A stretch of DNA of 32,515 bases from Pelagophyceae sp. CCMP2097 (taxonomy: Eukaryota > Sar > Pelagophyceae): contig MU657169.1 of assembly GCA_026770575.1 (NCBI GenBank), forward strand, positions 527,905 through 560,419, in the 5' to 3' direction. A program made the position numbers and the translations under genes. The notes under the pieces were generated by a model. The model had not been told where the DNA came from and did not search any database. It saw only the letters and a list, made by a program, of their open reading frames with translations. Position 1 is the first letter of the stretch. Every line of letters starts with the position of its first letter. Positions 1 to 11,646 of this stretch are shown piece by piece.

Positions 1-635
<635 letters not shown>

Positions 636-739
636 CTACGGCAGTTGGGTGACGCGCCCGAGTGCGGCGGCGTGGCGAGCGACGTGAAAAGTTACTACGA
701 GGTCCCGAGCCTCGGAGTGTTTGGCGCGAGAGGTGCCTC

Positions 740-1784
740 TCAGCGCTGGGCCTGCGGGGGCTCTGCCCTCGGCGCCTCTGCCGCTTTCGGCGGCGCCACG
801 GCAGGCGGCGGCGGCGGCGGAAGGGGCGGCGGCGGCTCGAAGGCGTCGTCGGGTTGCCGGTCGGGCTCGATGGAGACGCCATTGGTGCGGCGACACCGCG
901 CGGGGAGTCGGTGCAGGTAGCCGTGCGCCACGCTCGCGCCGAGGCAGCCCTCGCCGCCCCACGAGTACGTCGGCAGCACGACGACGATCCGCACCTCGTC
1001 CGTCTCCGTGTTGTAGACGTAAAACTCGACGGGCTTGTCCAGGCTCAGAGAGACCTCGTCGAACAAAGCCTACAATCCTTTTGCTCTGGGATCCGCCCTT
1101 TGGCAGACGGCTCCCTCACATCAGAGTCGCCGAAGACGCGTTCGGCGGTGCCGAGGAGGTAGTCCGTCTCCGGCATCAGCCCCGCGATTTGCGCGGGCGA
1201 GCCGGCCTCTACTTCTACCACTCGGACGAGATGCTCGTCCGCCTGGTAATAAGTGTCGAAGCGAATCGTGACGCCGAGCATGCCCTGGCCGCCCCACTTG
1301 CGCGTCGGCAGGATGGCCACGTCGCGCAGAGTCTGCGACTTGATGTTGTAAATGGTGCAAGGCAGCCTACGACGAGCCGTCAGCCTAAAATCCATCAAGA
1401 GGCGCTCCAGCGGGCCTCTTCGGCGCGTGGGAGACGCGGCGCATTGCGGTTTCTTGTCCTCGGCGTCCTTGATCATGTTGATGAAAGTCGAGTCGAGATC
1501 TTTGAGCCTGCGGGAGACGCGGCGTCCGGCGGCGACACGGAAGCAGCAAAGTCCGCCGGCCGGTTGGCAGGGGGGGCGCACGGGACGTTATTGCACGCGA
1601 CGACGAAGTCGAAGAAGGAGACGAGGCCGACCTGTGATCGACGTCAGTGATTCACCGCGAGGAGCCGCGCGGCGGGCCCGCCCCGTCGACGTCGACGCGG
1701 CGACGTACGCACCGCGGAGGCCGGCGACGCGGGCTGCACGCCGAGGACGCGGTAGCCGACGGAGTCGGCCTCCTCTTGGGACAT
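740..1784 (-). CDS. GRASP (Golgi reassembly stacking protein), five exons
   Basis: GRASP proteins tether Golgi cisternae and act in secretion through two PDZ-like domains. Proposed exons are 1784..1713, 1631..1582, 1507..1448, 1366..1120 and 1069..740, giving 252 residues. PDZ1 shows GYRVLGVQPASPA, FFDFVVACNNVP and the family hallmark WGGQGMLGVTIRF; PDZ2 shows PVEFYVYNTETDEVR and WGGEGCLGASVAHGYLHRLP. The short C-terminal tail is proline-rich, much shorter than the SPR tail of animal GRASPs. Introns are 81, 74, 81 and 50 bp. The third (1447..1367) has a GC donor; removing it restores the family spacing between KKP and the IYNIKS strand, but the frame also reads through. The N-terminus begins MSQEEADSVG, without the Gly-2 used for myristoylation in animal GRASPs. 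It is transcribed divergently from the channel gene. Confidence 0.9.
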
Positions 1785-1799
1785 GCCGTTCCCCTACGA

Positions 1800-1852
1800 C
1801 GGTGACTGAGACCTTTCGACGCTGACTGGGACCATTCGATGGCGACTGGGGA
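1800..1852. repeat. 20-bp tandem repeat, 2.6 copies
   Basis: Two full units (1800-1819, 1820-1839) and a partial third (1840-1852) share the core GACTGRGACCHTTCGA. They begin 16 bp upstream of the GRASP start codon, so they probably lie in its 5' UTR or core promoter. Confidence 0.8.
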
Positions 1853-2019
1853 GGTGCTTCCTCGGTAGACGCGATTATCCCGCGAGGCGCCAAGGGGGGA
1901 CCTGGGCGTCCGGTGGGAATTCGCACCATGTCGTGAGCCGCCGGCGCGCGCTCGATTTCCGTCAACAAACCTTTTCGATCCTTTTTCGGCCGACTTTTCG
2001 TTTGGCGATTGCATCAGCG

Positions 2020-2037
2020 CGAGCGTTCGAACGCTCG
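2020..2037. promoter_or_regulatory. 18-bp perfect palindrome upstream of the OSCA-like gene
   Basis: CGAGCGTTCGAACGCTCG reads the same on both strands and ends about 100 bp before the proposed ATG at 2136. A perfect 18-bp palindrome suggests a dimeric protein site or RNA hairpin; function is unknown. Confidence 0.5.
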
Positions 2038-2135
2038 TTCTGGGAGGGGTGCCCGGCGCGGCGGCCGCCGCGGCGCTGTGAGCGGCGGTCCCGCAGCGGT
2101 CGCCTCCGGGAGCTTTGGCGCTCCTCGAGGGGAGC

Positions 2136-5100
2136 ATGGAAGGCAGTCCTCCAAGGCGACGGAGCATGGGAAGCATCCGGTCGCCGCTCCGCAAGTCCCC
2201 GCTGGCCCAAGAGCAGGGCGGCAGCCCGTTCAGGTCCGGTGCGTGCCTCCACCCCATATGCGATGCTTGGGGCGCTTCACAAAAGCCCCATCCGAGGCTC
2301 CTTGCAACGTTGTTCCGGAGCGGTTGCGTCGACCCCTTTTGCGGACGCTTCCTCTCCAGGCCCGTCGTCGCCGGGAACGCCTGCGGGCTCGCCTTCGAGT
2401 CCGCGCGGGCTGCCGCTGGTGGTCGACGACGAGCCTTTGCCCGTGGACCTGGCCCCGGCGACGCCTCGCCGCGCGGCTTCGGCGCGCGGGCCCGAGTCGC
2501 CCTTCTCTCGGTCGTTGGCATCGACGTGGTCCGAGTCGGAGCCCATCTTTGAGCGCATGGAGGACCTGCTCGCGGAGACTGCTATCTACGCCGTCGGCAA
2601 CGACCAAAAGGCGGAACGGTGGAAGGCACCTTCCCGAAAAGTTGCGGAAGACGTCCGGCGGCGGGCTTTATGGCGGCAGGGCGCCGAGTCGGTGGCGACT
2701 GCGACTCGGAGCATGGGGGAGATGGGGATTGGGATGGAGCTTTACTTTTTCGTCACGCACCGAGTCGCCGTCCTCTTCACGTGGCTCAGTATCATACACT
2801 TGCCGGCCATGCTTTTGCACGCCCGAGCATGGGACTGCGCCGGCACGGGAGACGTGCATGGGCTCTGGGAGCACACTCTCCGCTCTTGTGATGACGACCT
2901 CTCGAAAGCCTCTGCAAAGGAGCTCATTTTTAGGATGACGCTCGGCGACGGCTGCCCCGACGGCGTCGAGGTCGTCCGTTTATTCACGCACGCCGTCTGG
3001 CGCCGAGCGCACATCGCACCCGTCTCGCTCAGGCCGTCCCCAAAGGCTTTGGCCATTTTGCTGAGCATGACGCAACTTGTGACCACACTCCTCGTCTGCC
3101 GCTTCGCGTCCTCTTTAGGGGCGCACATGGTCGCGCGCTTGAACGAGCTGCAGCTGCAGCACTCGACAGCGTCGCAGTTCACGGTCTTGGTGACGCAGGT
3201 CCCGCCGGATATCGACGAGCACGAGCTTTTACGACACTTTTCGAGACGGTACAATTTGAACCGGCGCCAGATCCGCTACCCGATCTACGGCTTGAGCGTG
3301 CGAGGCGCCGTGTTTTGGTCCGTCATGCTGACGTGTTTGTTCGTGTTTTTGGCCGCGGTCACGGCGGTCTGGCTCTCCCCGGTCGGCCCAAACTCGTTCG
3401 CACCTTTATTCCCTTCTTGGGCCCACGTCGCCGGCGCCGCCGCGCTGGCGGCGCTCTGCGGCGTATTGGCGTATTTTGCCGCGTCGCGCAGGCGCTTGGG
3501 GAGGCCCGAGTCGCTGCCGCCTTTGCGCGAGGAGCACGCTCTCCTTCGCCGGCGGTGGTTGGAACTGCACGAGTCCTTGCCGCCGTGCTACGCGCGGCGC
3601 GTCGAGTCGAGGCTGACGGAATTCGAGACCAGCTGGCTGCGGCGCAGGATGCCCGACCCAAAGCCGATTTCCGACACGGGCCATCTTGCCCTCGCCTCGG
3701 CAAGAAAAGCCTATTTAAGCTCGCAGCTGCACGACAAGCAGGCCGCTTTAAGCGCGGCGAAGCGGCAAAGGTACGAGGGCAAGTGGGTCGCCGACGTCTC
3801 TTTGATCCGGTCCAACGGCGAACTCATTCGCCAGTACATGCAAGTCCGGCAGCTTTGGCGGCAGGTCCAAGTCAGCAGGGCAGAAGTCCGCAGGTGGAGC
3901 GCCATCCACGGGCCGCACCCGAACATGGCGCGGTGCAGGCAGGCGCTGAACCGTTTAGAGGTGCTTGTGGAGCTCATGAAGGACGCCCAGCGCGAATTAT
4001 CGAGGAGCGTGGACCAAAAGGGTGTGGACCAGGTCACGGGCGCCTTTGTCACCTTTGCGCACGAGTGGAGCGCGTACAGGTGCATCGAGGACTACAAGCA
4101 CTCGAGCAGGACTTGGCTTCGAAAGAACTTTCAGCCTTTAAACTTCCAACTGCACCGCAAGACGAAGAGGCGTTTTACCTCTGCCTCGCGGTCCGCGGCG
4201 GCGGCGCACGCGGCGGCGGCGCACGCGGCGGGCCGGCGCGGCCACTTTCTGCGCGGGGCGGCTCACCCAAACGCGGCGCCTGGGCCGAGCTGCAACGACT
4301 CGAGCGGAAATGATTCCAACGACGACCCGAACCCCGGCCAAGCGGCAGACGAAGAAGAAGCGGTGGATTTCGACTACGGCGGACTGGTGCGGTCCTCGAC
4401 GCCGCTGGCGGTAAAACCCGCTCCTTCGCCCGACGACGTGCTCTGGGAGAATCTTGGAGTCCCCGCGCACGTCAAGACGCTGAGGAGGGGCGCCACGCTT
4501 GTGCTTTCGTGCGTCTTGCTCGGATGCACCATGGTCATCACGGGCTACAAGATTTCCGTCACTCGTTATTTAAAAGCTTCGGTGCCCACTTTAGACCACT
4601 GCAGAGAAGCGCTCGCTTCGCATCTCGGGTACTACCCGGCCAACGAGACGTGCGCCATGATGGAAAGGCTCAGCACCAACGACACGGACGGCTTGTGCCC
4701 CGCGTCGTACAACTTTGTGGGCCTGACGGCGGACGACGGCGTCACCTACTTGCCCTCCAACTCGAGAGACGCCTCGTGCGACGGCGGCTGCGTGCGGCCC
4801 GACTCGGCTTTACTCGGGCCTTATGGCTTTGCGTCGGACGATTCGACGGCAAGATCTTCGCTCGAGCGAAATGCCTTTGCGAATTCGACGAGGCCTTTGG
4901 GTTACGCCCAGGGCCGAAGTCTGGAACTCTGCGACACGCCCTGCTTCCAAGAGGGCGCGGCGGACACGGGGCCGTACCGCGCCGCGAAGATGTGCGACGC
5001 TTTGGCGTGCGGCGTCCAAGGGTGGACCGAGGAGGGCGAAGTCTGCTCCGACGGCGGCAAATCTGCAACAAGATTCGACGGCGGCACGCTGACGCACTGC

Positions 5101-8100
5101 TACTGCGAGGCAAAGCTCGGCGCTTTGCACGTCGAATCGATCTCTGCCGTCTACTTTCGAATTGTGGCCATCAAGACGCGGCATTGGTTGGGCCTGGAGA
5201 CCACTCAACCTTGGCAAAAGGCGTGCAGGTCGTACATCAAGCGCGCCGTCAGCCTGTTATGGATCGACCGGCTCATGATCGCGGCCATTGTGGGCGTCAA
5301 CTCGTTGATCTTTGTGCTCTTCAGCGCTTTAGAAAAGTTCGAGCGCCACAACTCCGTCTCTTCGGCTCTGGTCAACACGGCGGCCAAGACTTTCGTCCTC
5401 ACTTTCACAAACACGGCGTTCATCGTGCCTCTTTTTAATATGAAGTGCGGAAATAAATCCGACTTGAACCATGTCGGCTTGAGGTGGGCTTGCAACGCCA
5501 TCTTCATCGGCGATCACGTCACGCTCTCCCGAAGGTGGTACGAGCAGGTCGGGTCGCTGATCACGCAGACGGTGTGCTTGAACATGCTCTTCTCGCTGGG
5601 GTCGAGACTTTGGCTCTGCTTCGTCCAGGACGCGATAAAAGTCAACTTGTTCGCCAGCGGGTGCGTCACGCAGACGCAGCTCAACGACTTGCTCACTCCG
5701 CGGCGCTTTTGTATAGAGACGCGGTTTACCTACCTCCTCACGTACATTTTAACCGCTCTAGTCTACTGCGCGGGCATCCCCGTGCTGCTGCCGCTGGCGG
5801 CGGCGTACTTCTGGGCGTCGTACATTTGCGACAAGTACATGGTCTTGCGGAGGTACCAACACCCGCCCTCTTACGACTCCAAACTCCCTCAGTTAGTCTG
5901 CGGCCTCTTCCGCCCGGCGGTGGTCATGCACCTCGCCGCCGCGTCCGTGATGCTGTCGAACACGACGCTGGTGACGAGCGGCAGCTTCTTCGAGACGCGG
6001 CAGCCCGTGTTAAGGTTGTACGTGGCTTTGGCGCGGAACGTGCTCGGCGGCGACGCCGCGAGATTAGCGTCCACGACGGCCGTCGCGCCTTTAGTCTTGA
6101 CCGCTCTCGTCCTCGTGCTTTTGAGCCTGTCGAGGAGGCTGGGCAAGCTCTTCAATTTGGAACTTTTTCCCTTTTGCAACTGCCGCTTCGTGGCCTCGAG
6201 GACGGAATTCTACAAGTTCCTCAAGTCTGGAGCCAAACGCGCATGGAGATGCGCGTATTGCTGCGTTGCCCGAAGAGGCCGGAGACGGCGGCAACGGCGG
6301 TCGAGGAACGGGTCCGTGGCCCCTCAATCTTCCTCGGAGGACGAAGAGGCTCAGGAAGAGCACTCGTTTCGACGGCAACAAGCCGCGTTGGTCCCCCAGA
6401 ACACGCGGCCGGCGGAGACGTGGAGGCGCGAGTTCCGATGCTTGGCGAATGGGCCGCGTATGACTCGTCCGGGGTTCACTGACCCGTTTCGGTTCGTTGC
6501 GCCCCTTCTCAGCCAGTCTCGGGAGACGCACGCTAAGCTGGAGATGGACGCCTTGGCGGAGCAGTCTGCACAACCGACGGCGCTGGCGGACTTGCAGCCG
6601 GCTGTGAAGAGGATGCATAAAGTCAGGAAGGCAGTCGGAGGGGCCGTCTGGAAGGCAGTCGGAGGGGCCGTCTCGTTCCAAAGGTCGGCCCCGATGCCTT
6701 CGACGCGGCGAGGCAGCCTCCCCAAGATTGCACTGGCGCAAATGGCCAAGTCGCCGGCGACGGCGAAGAGGACGTTTGCCTTTCGCAAGGCGAAGATCCG
6801 GCCGAGCGACGATGAGGAAAAGGTCCACGACGGCGGCGACGGCCGCCCAGACGTCGGCGACTCGCCGCGGTTCGGCATCGGGCGCGCGATGTCGTCGCTC
6901 TCGGGGAGCCCGCGCGGCAGCCCGCGCAGCAGCCCGCGCGTGATGCCGCGGCCATGGTCGACTTTGGCCGACAACGTGCCGCCGGCGCAGCAGTCGCTCT
7001 CGTCGCTCGCGACGCGGGGCACGTTCCGCCGGGCCAAGGTGGCGCCGAACTCCACTCATTCACGAAGGCCGCGGACTTCGACGATTCAGCAAATTCAGCA
7101 GGAGCGCATGATTGTTTTGTACGCGCAGCAGTGGACGCGGCCGCATTTGATCTCAGCGGTCAAGGACGGTTGGCGCATCGCCCCAGAGGCCGACGACGGC
7201 GACGGCCGGCCTCCGGCGGGCCTGCCGAAGCGCGTGGCTCGACAACCTTTGGAGCTGCGGCGAGTGCATCCTCCCGGGTCGACGAACGCTGGGCGGTTCA
7301 TGAAGACGTGGGAGATGATCGACTTTGAACGAAGATTGTTCTCCTACGACATTATGGGCAACCCGCGCTACAAGCTCGCTTTGGACTTTTTGGAATCCGT
7401 TGGGACGTTCCGGCCCAAGAGGGAGCTGGTCAAGGAGATTGGCGTCTTCTCCGAAAAAGTCGTCCAACTCCAGGATCGGTGCCAGCGGCAGCAACTCGAT
7501 AGAGTGCTGGCAGCGCGGGCTCACGAGATGCGGCTGGAGAGGTTGCGACGAAGAGCGGCGGTGGCGGGCGTGGTGAAGACGCTAGTAGCAGACGTTGAAT
7601 TAAGAGACGCGCACGAGGCCGCCGCCCGAGCGCGCAAGGTCGCGAACCGCAAGCGCGAGACCGCCTCTGCATCGCGGGACCGCGGTGACTGCGCCGCCGT
7701 CGTCGACGCCCTCGTCGCCGCGGTGGAGGCTCGCGCAGTCGTCGACACCGCTTTTGAGATGAGATCGAATATTTTGGACGACTTTGCAGAGGCGCAACTC
7801 CGCGCCGCTTCGCTGGAGCGGGACATTTGCGCTGAGAAGCTGGATTCCATGATCACGTCGCTTGAGCTCTCGGCTGCTGAGTCTCGGGCGCGTTTGGCCA
7901 GGTCCGAGGCCGTTGCCAAAGCTTCGCGTTCCAGGGACGCCGTTGAAGCCCAAAGCCGCGGCGTGATGGACAGGCAGGTGATCTCGGTTTTACTGGATTT
8001 CATCGTCTCGACGGTCGAGACGCGTTTTGCGCTGGCGGAGACTGTCAAGCTTCAAGCGGTGCATGCGCAAATGGAGCTCTCTGGACATTTCACAAAGTCT

Positions 8101-10050
8101 TCAGAGCTCGCCAAAGCGGAAGCGCAAAGGCTCAACCTCGTCGAGCGCAACGACCACCTGACCAAGGCGCTGGGGCAGCAGACGTCTCTGGCGCAGCAAT
8201 TTGAGAAAGTCGCGTTGATGGCCCAAGCGTCTTCGGACCGCGAGTCTGCCCGGCTTGGAGACTTGGAGGCCAAACGTGAAGAGCTGCAAGAGTCGCGCCG
8301 AGTGGCGTTGAACCAGGTTGAAGCTTTTAAAGCGACCTTAGAAGAGAATAAAGCCGCGCTAACTCAGATGCACCGCTTCAAAACGGTCTCGGCTGCGGTC
8401 CAAAAGGCCGACGCGGGCACGGCGGCGCCGGGGCGCACTTCCTTTGGCGATTTTTACGCCGCCGACGCGCCGACGACGCCGGACTCGACGCCGCACCGCC
8501 GCTCTGCGGACCGCGGCGCCGCCGGGTTTACCGATTCCGCTTCGCCGCTCCCTGCCCGGGCCGTTTCGTTCCAGGGCCAGCAGACGACGCCGCGCGCCTC
8601 GGTCGACGAGCGTTTGAACTGCGCGACGGGATCTCTGAGGTCTGAGCTTTTCGCTGCCGTCGAATCTGCGGAGCGGACCGCTTCGGGGTTCCGCGCAACC
8701 GAGGCCCTCCTTCTTCGGGAGAAGGACGACCTGGAAGCGGATCTCGAGATGCATCTCCAGCAGGCAAAAGCAGACGCGGCCAAAGCCCAAGCTTCATCTG
8801 CCGCGGCAGATTTGCGCGCTCAAGAATCCGCCGGAAACGCTCGACGCTCGGCGTCCGAGGCTGAGAAGCTGACGGCGGCGGCAAAGCGACTGGCTTCGGA
8901 GTACGAGGCAAACGCGCAAGAATCCAACGGTTTGAGGGACTCCGTCGCGGCTCTGCGGGCGCAGCGCGACGCAGCCGTCCACGAAGCCTCAGACCTGCAG
9001 CGCTACGCCGCCGCGACGCGCGAAGACGCGCAGAAGACGGCGACAACACTGCGCGACGCCGTGCGGAAACTCGAACGCAGCGCGGCGGACCAGGCTTCCG
9101 CATCGCGCGGTGAACTGGAGGACCGGGCCTTTGAGCTGGCGCAGCAAAAAGGCTTGCGCGCCGAGGCAGAGGCGGAGTTGTTCAAGTTGAAGGACCGCTT
9201 CGAAGCCGAGCTGGCCGCGGCGGCCGCAAGGGTCGCGTTGGACGCTTTAGAAGCCGGAAAACGGTCTCTAGACTTCGAGCTGAAGTCCGCGGAGCTCTTA
9301 GAGCAGCAGCGGATTGAGGCGGAGGCGCGGTTCGAGGCGCGGGCCGCAGAGGCGGAGTTTGCGCGGGCTTCGGCTCTCGCGGCAGAGCAGGCGGCGCACG
9401 CGGCGCTTTTGAGTCAACTCGTCGCGGACCGCGACGATGCGGAGAAGCGCGCCGCGGACCTCGCGGAGCAGCTTGCCTTTCGCGCCTCTGACGACTCGAA
9501 CCGCTTAGCTGCGGACACTGCAAACTCGCACTTGGAGCTGGAGCTCCGCCAGGCTCGAGCGGCTTTGCAGACGGCGCTGCGGCGCGTGCCGCAACAGGAG
9601 CGCGGCTGGATCTCGGCGCTGGCGCCGGGCGTGCGGCCCGTGGACGCGGTGCAGTATGATGAGTACGACTTCGAAGCGTACGCCAGCAACGGCCACGCCT
9701 CCCCCGCAAACGGCTACGCCGGCAACGGCTACGCCTCCTCAGCAAACGGTTACGTCCCCGCAGACGGCTACGCCCAACGAGCCGACGGCTACGCGTTGCC
9801 CGCGGCGCATCTGGTCTCGCCGGCAGCGAAGCCGGTTTCGCCGACAAAAAGGTATCCTCCGCCAGTGGTGACCCAAGGCTACGCGGACCTCCACGGCTAC
9901 GCCGAGCTCTCCAAGCCCTACGCACCGTCGCTCCCAGACTACTTCCCGGCCCAGCAGTCTGCCGCGCTGGAAAAGGGCGGCGTCGTCGTATTCCAACAGC
10001 GACCCTACGAATCGCGCCGGAAATCACCGAGCAGGCGGCCTGTGCAGTAA
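2136..10050 (+). CDS. OSCA/CSC1/TMEM63-like channel fused to a long coiled coil
   Basis: OSCA/TMEM63 proteins are mechanically or osmotically gated cation channels. Exon 1 (2136-2238) starts at an ATG with A at -3. Removing 2239..2359 joins two Ser/Pro-rich segments in frame (SPFRS|GPSSPGT), giving 2,597 residues. Hydrophobic helices lie near 160-186, 262-287, 350-375, 388-413, 735-765, 1005-1060, 1094-1120, 1158-1205, 1217-1239 and 1277-1298. Family marks include FTVLVTQVPPDIDEHEL near 308, GAFVTFAHEWSAYRC near 595, DDVLWENLG near 727 and IPVLLPLAAAYFW followed by DKYMVLRRYQHPPSYD near 1170-1205. A Cys-rich segment of about 190 residues with NxS/T sites separates two helices. After 1300 come a basic Ser-rich region, Ala/Glu/Arg-rich coiled coil (about 1700-2435) and a GYA-rich tail (2467-2565). 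Most OSCA proteins have 700-1,000 residues, so the C-terminal half is extra. The long exon has no internal stop. Confidence 0.8.
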
Positions 10051-10172
10051 CCAATTGTACCGTGTGAATCCGCTTCGACGGCCTCGGCGCGTTTGACGGC
10101 AAGTCTTACGCCACCGATCAGCCGAAAGCCGGGGAGATCCGAGGGAGGAGGGTTGGACTACTAGTACTCACA

Positions 10173-10222
10173 GTTGCTTGCTTAGAATCCACCCTAGGTT
10201 GCTTGCTGAAGATCCACCCTGG
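10173..10222. repeat. 25-bp tandem direct repeat, two copies
   Basis: Both units begin GTTGCTTGCT and end GATCCACCCT or AATCCACCCT, with a few mismatches. They lie about 120 bp after the stop of the channel gene. Confidence 0.75.
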
Positions 10223-10347
10223 GTGGGGCTGGCCCAAAGGTCGGTTACTTGTACATGTACTGGGAAGGGACCTTTGAATTCAGGTCAGGCAGTTCAGATT
10301 CGGCGACCTGTCCGTGTTTTGTGAGAGATTCCGAGTCAGGCTCTTGC

Positions 10348-10399
10348 GCCTCCTCCGAAAATTTAACGGATGGATTGATTGGAAAGGTTCGGAGGAGGC
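10348..10399. repeat. inverted repeat, 12-bp arms, 28-bp loop
   Basis: The arms GCCTCCTCCGAA and TTCGGAGGAGGC are exact complements and could form an RNA or DNA hairpin. Position between two genes would allow a role in 3'-end formation or promoter structure; neither is shown. Confidence 0.6.
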
Positions 10400-10564
10400 T
10401 CAGGGATTTGGCCCTGCCACGGTGTCCGAGCGGTGAAGACGGGCCCGCGCGGGCCCGCCGAGCGGCTCAGTGGGTCCGCACGGCTAGTACGAGGACCCCC
10501 GAGCAAGGCGAGCGCGATTGAACATCGTCTCGCGCCGCTGAGCGCCTTTTTGGTGCGGTGCTAA

Positions 10565-11558
10565 ATGTGTTCCGATGACGAAGAGGGCGCCGGCGGCATC
10601 GACGCGCGGATTTTGCGGCCGTCGACGCCGCGCGCTCGAGGCGGCAAGTTCGGCTCGGCGGCGCCGAGCACGCGCAGCGCGGCGACGGCGCCGCCGGCGG
10701 CGGCGAAGCAGCCGCGCGGCGCGAAGGCGGCGCCGGCGCCGGCGGCAAAGCGGTCGCGCGTCGAGCCTCCTCCGGCAGCGACTGCTGCGAATGCGTCGCC
10801 GCGCGTCGTGCACTCGCTCGAGGACCTCGTTGACCCGCGTACTCTGCGTCATGCTCGCGCAGCTCCCGCTCTCGCTCACCGAGCTGTACCAAGCGATGGG
10901 GCGCGCGGGACGCGGCACCCTCGAGCTGGCGCGCATCGAGGTCGTCTTCGACACCGCGTGCATCTCGGGCATCCTCGCGCTCATCACCGCCGACCCCATC
11001 GGACTCGCCGAGTTCACGGCCGTAATCGAGTTCGTCGTCGACATGGTGAACTGCAAGCACAACTTCATCTCCGAGGCGCTCGGCGACGCGAAGCGGCCCG
11101 TCCGCGCGCGCCCGCGGCGAGGCTGCTGCAGCGCGTGCTCGGGGCTCTACCTGAACAACGCGCCGCTCCAGCAGCTCGACGTCACGGCGCAAGTCGTCGC
11201 GATCTGCGCGACTATCGAGCACCTTGCGTGGACCACCGGCAAGGCGCCGACGTTCTCGGCGCTGCTCAAGGCCCCGCGTTCGTCGCCCCTCGGCGACTGG
11301 GCCGGCAACGAGCGCCGCTGGACGCCAGAGGCCAGGGCCCACTTGATCCTCTCGCTCGTCGGCCTTCGAGCGGTGCGCATCCTCCGCTTCGCCTCGCTCG
11401 AGCCGGACGCTTCCGCCGCGCCGCCGGGCTTTCGTACGTACAACTACCCATCCGCGCCGCTTGCCGTGAACCCAGACGCCCTGGCAGAATACGTCCACTC
11501 GGCGCGGCGCATCGTGCTCAACTTCCCCGCTGCGATCTATCCGAAACGGAGACCATGA
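10565..11558 (+). CDS. unknown protein with helicase motif VI-like stretch (two exons)
   Basis: Function is not established. The frame from ATG 10565 gives an acidic start and a disordered Ala/Pro/Arg-rich region. A second frame, open to 11558, gives a folded-looking region. A 55-bp intron (10808..10862, GTGCAC...CGCAG) joins them in phase and yields 312 residues. Just after the junction is LTELYQAMGRAGRG, which resembles motif VI (QxxGRAGR) of superfamily 2 helicases such as RecQ. About 80 residues later RRGCCSACSG could be a metal-binding knuckle like the RecQ zinc region. Helicase motifs I-V are absent, so this cannot be a complete motor. It may be a helicase-derived fragment, or the match may be fortuitous. 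If the intron is wrong, a frameshift near 10830 would be required instead. Confidence 0.5.
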
Positions 11559-11646
11559 AGCGCCAGAGCCGCGCCCGGTCGCGCCGCACCGGCCGCCTCT
11601 GTCGGTAATAACAATCTGCGCGCGGACCGACACGTGCGCGTCCGCC

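Larger units (their letters stand above)
1785..2135. promoter_or_regulatory. divergent intergenic region between GRASP and the OSCA-like gene
   Basis: This 351-bp stretch separates two outward-facing start codons and must hold both 5' UTRs and promoters. It has a 20-bp tandem repeat next to the GRASP start and an 18-bp perfect palindrome nearer the channel start, listed separately. I see no clear TATA box. Confidence 0.6.
10051..10564. other. intergenic region with short repeats
   Basis: No gene is supported here. It holds a TACTAGTA octamer at 10159, a 25-bp direct repeat at 10173-10222, a 12-bp inverted repeat (10348-10359 with 10388-10399) and the perfect 16-bp palindrome GGGCCCGCGCGGGCCC at 10441-10456. 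Confidence 0.6.

Noticed and set aside
1933..2262. Upstream extension of the channel reading frame beginning at a GTG
   Set aside because: It starts with a non-ATG codon and is Arg-rich; the ATG at 2136 with a phase-matched intron gives a better N-terminus.
5484..7059. Long Arg/Pro-rich frames on both strands inside the channel gene
   Set aside because: They are shadows created by high GC at third positions; the codon pattern and domains support only the plus-strand channel frame.
10420..10510. tRNA-like start (GGTGTCCGAGCGGTGAAG) resembling a Ser or Leu tRNA D-arm
   Set aside because: No T-loop GGTTCGA, no paired acceptor stem and no recognisable anticodon arm follow, so it is not a tRNA.
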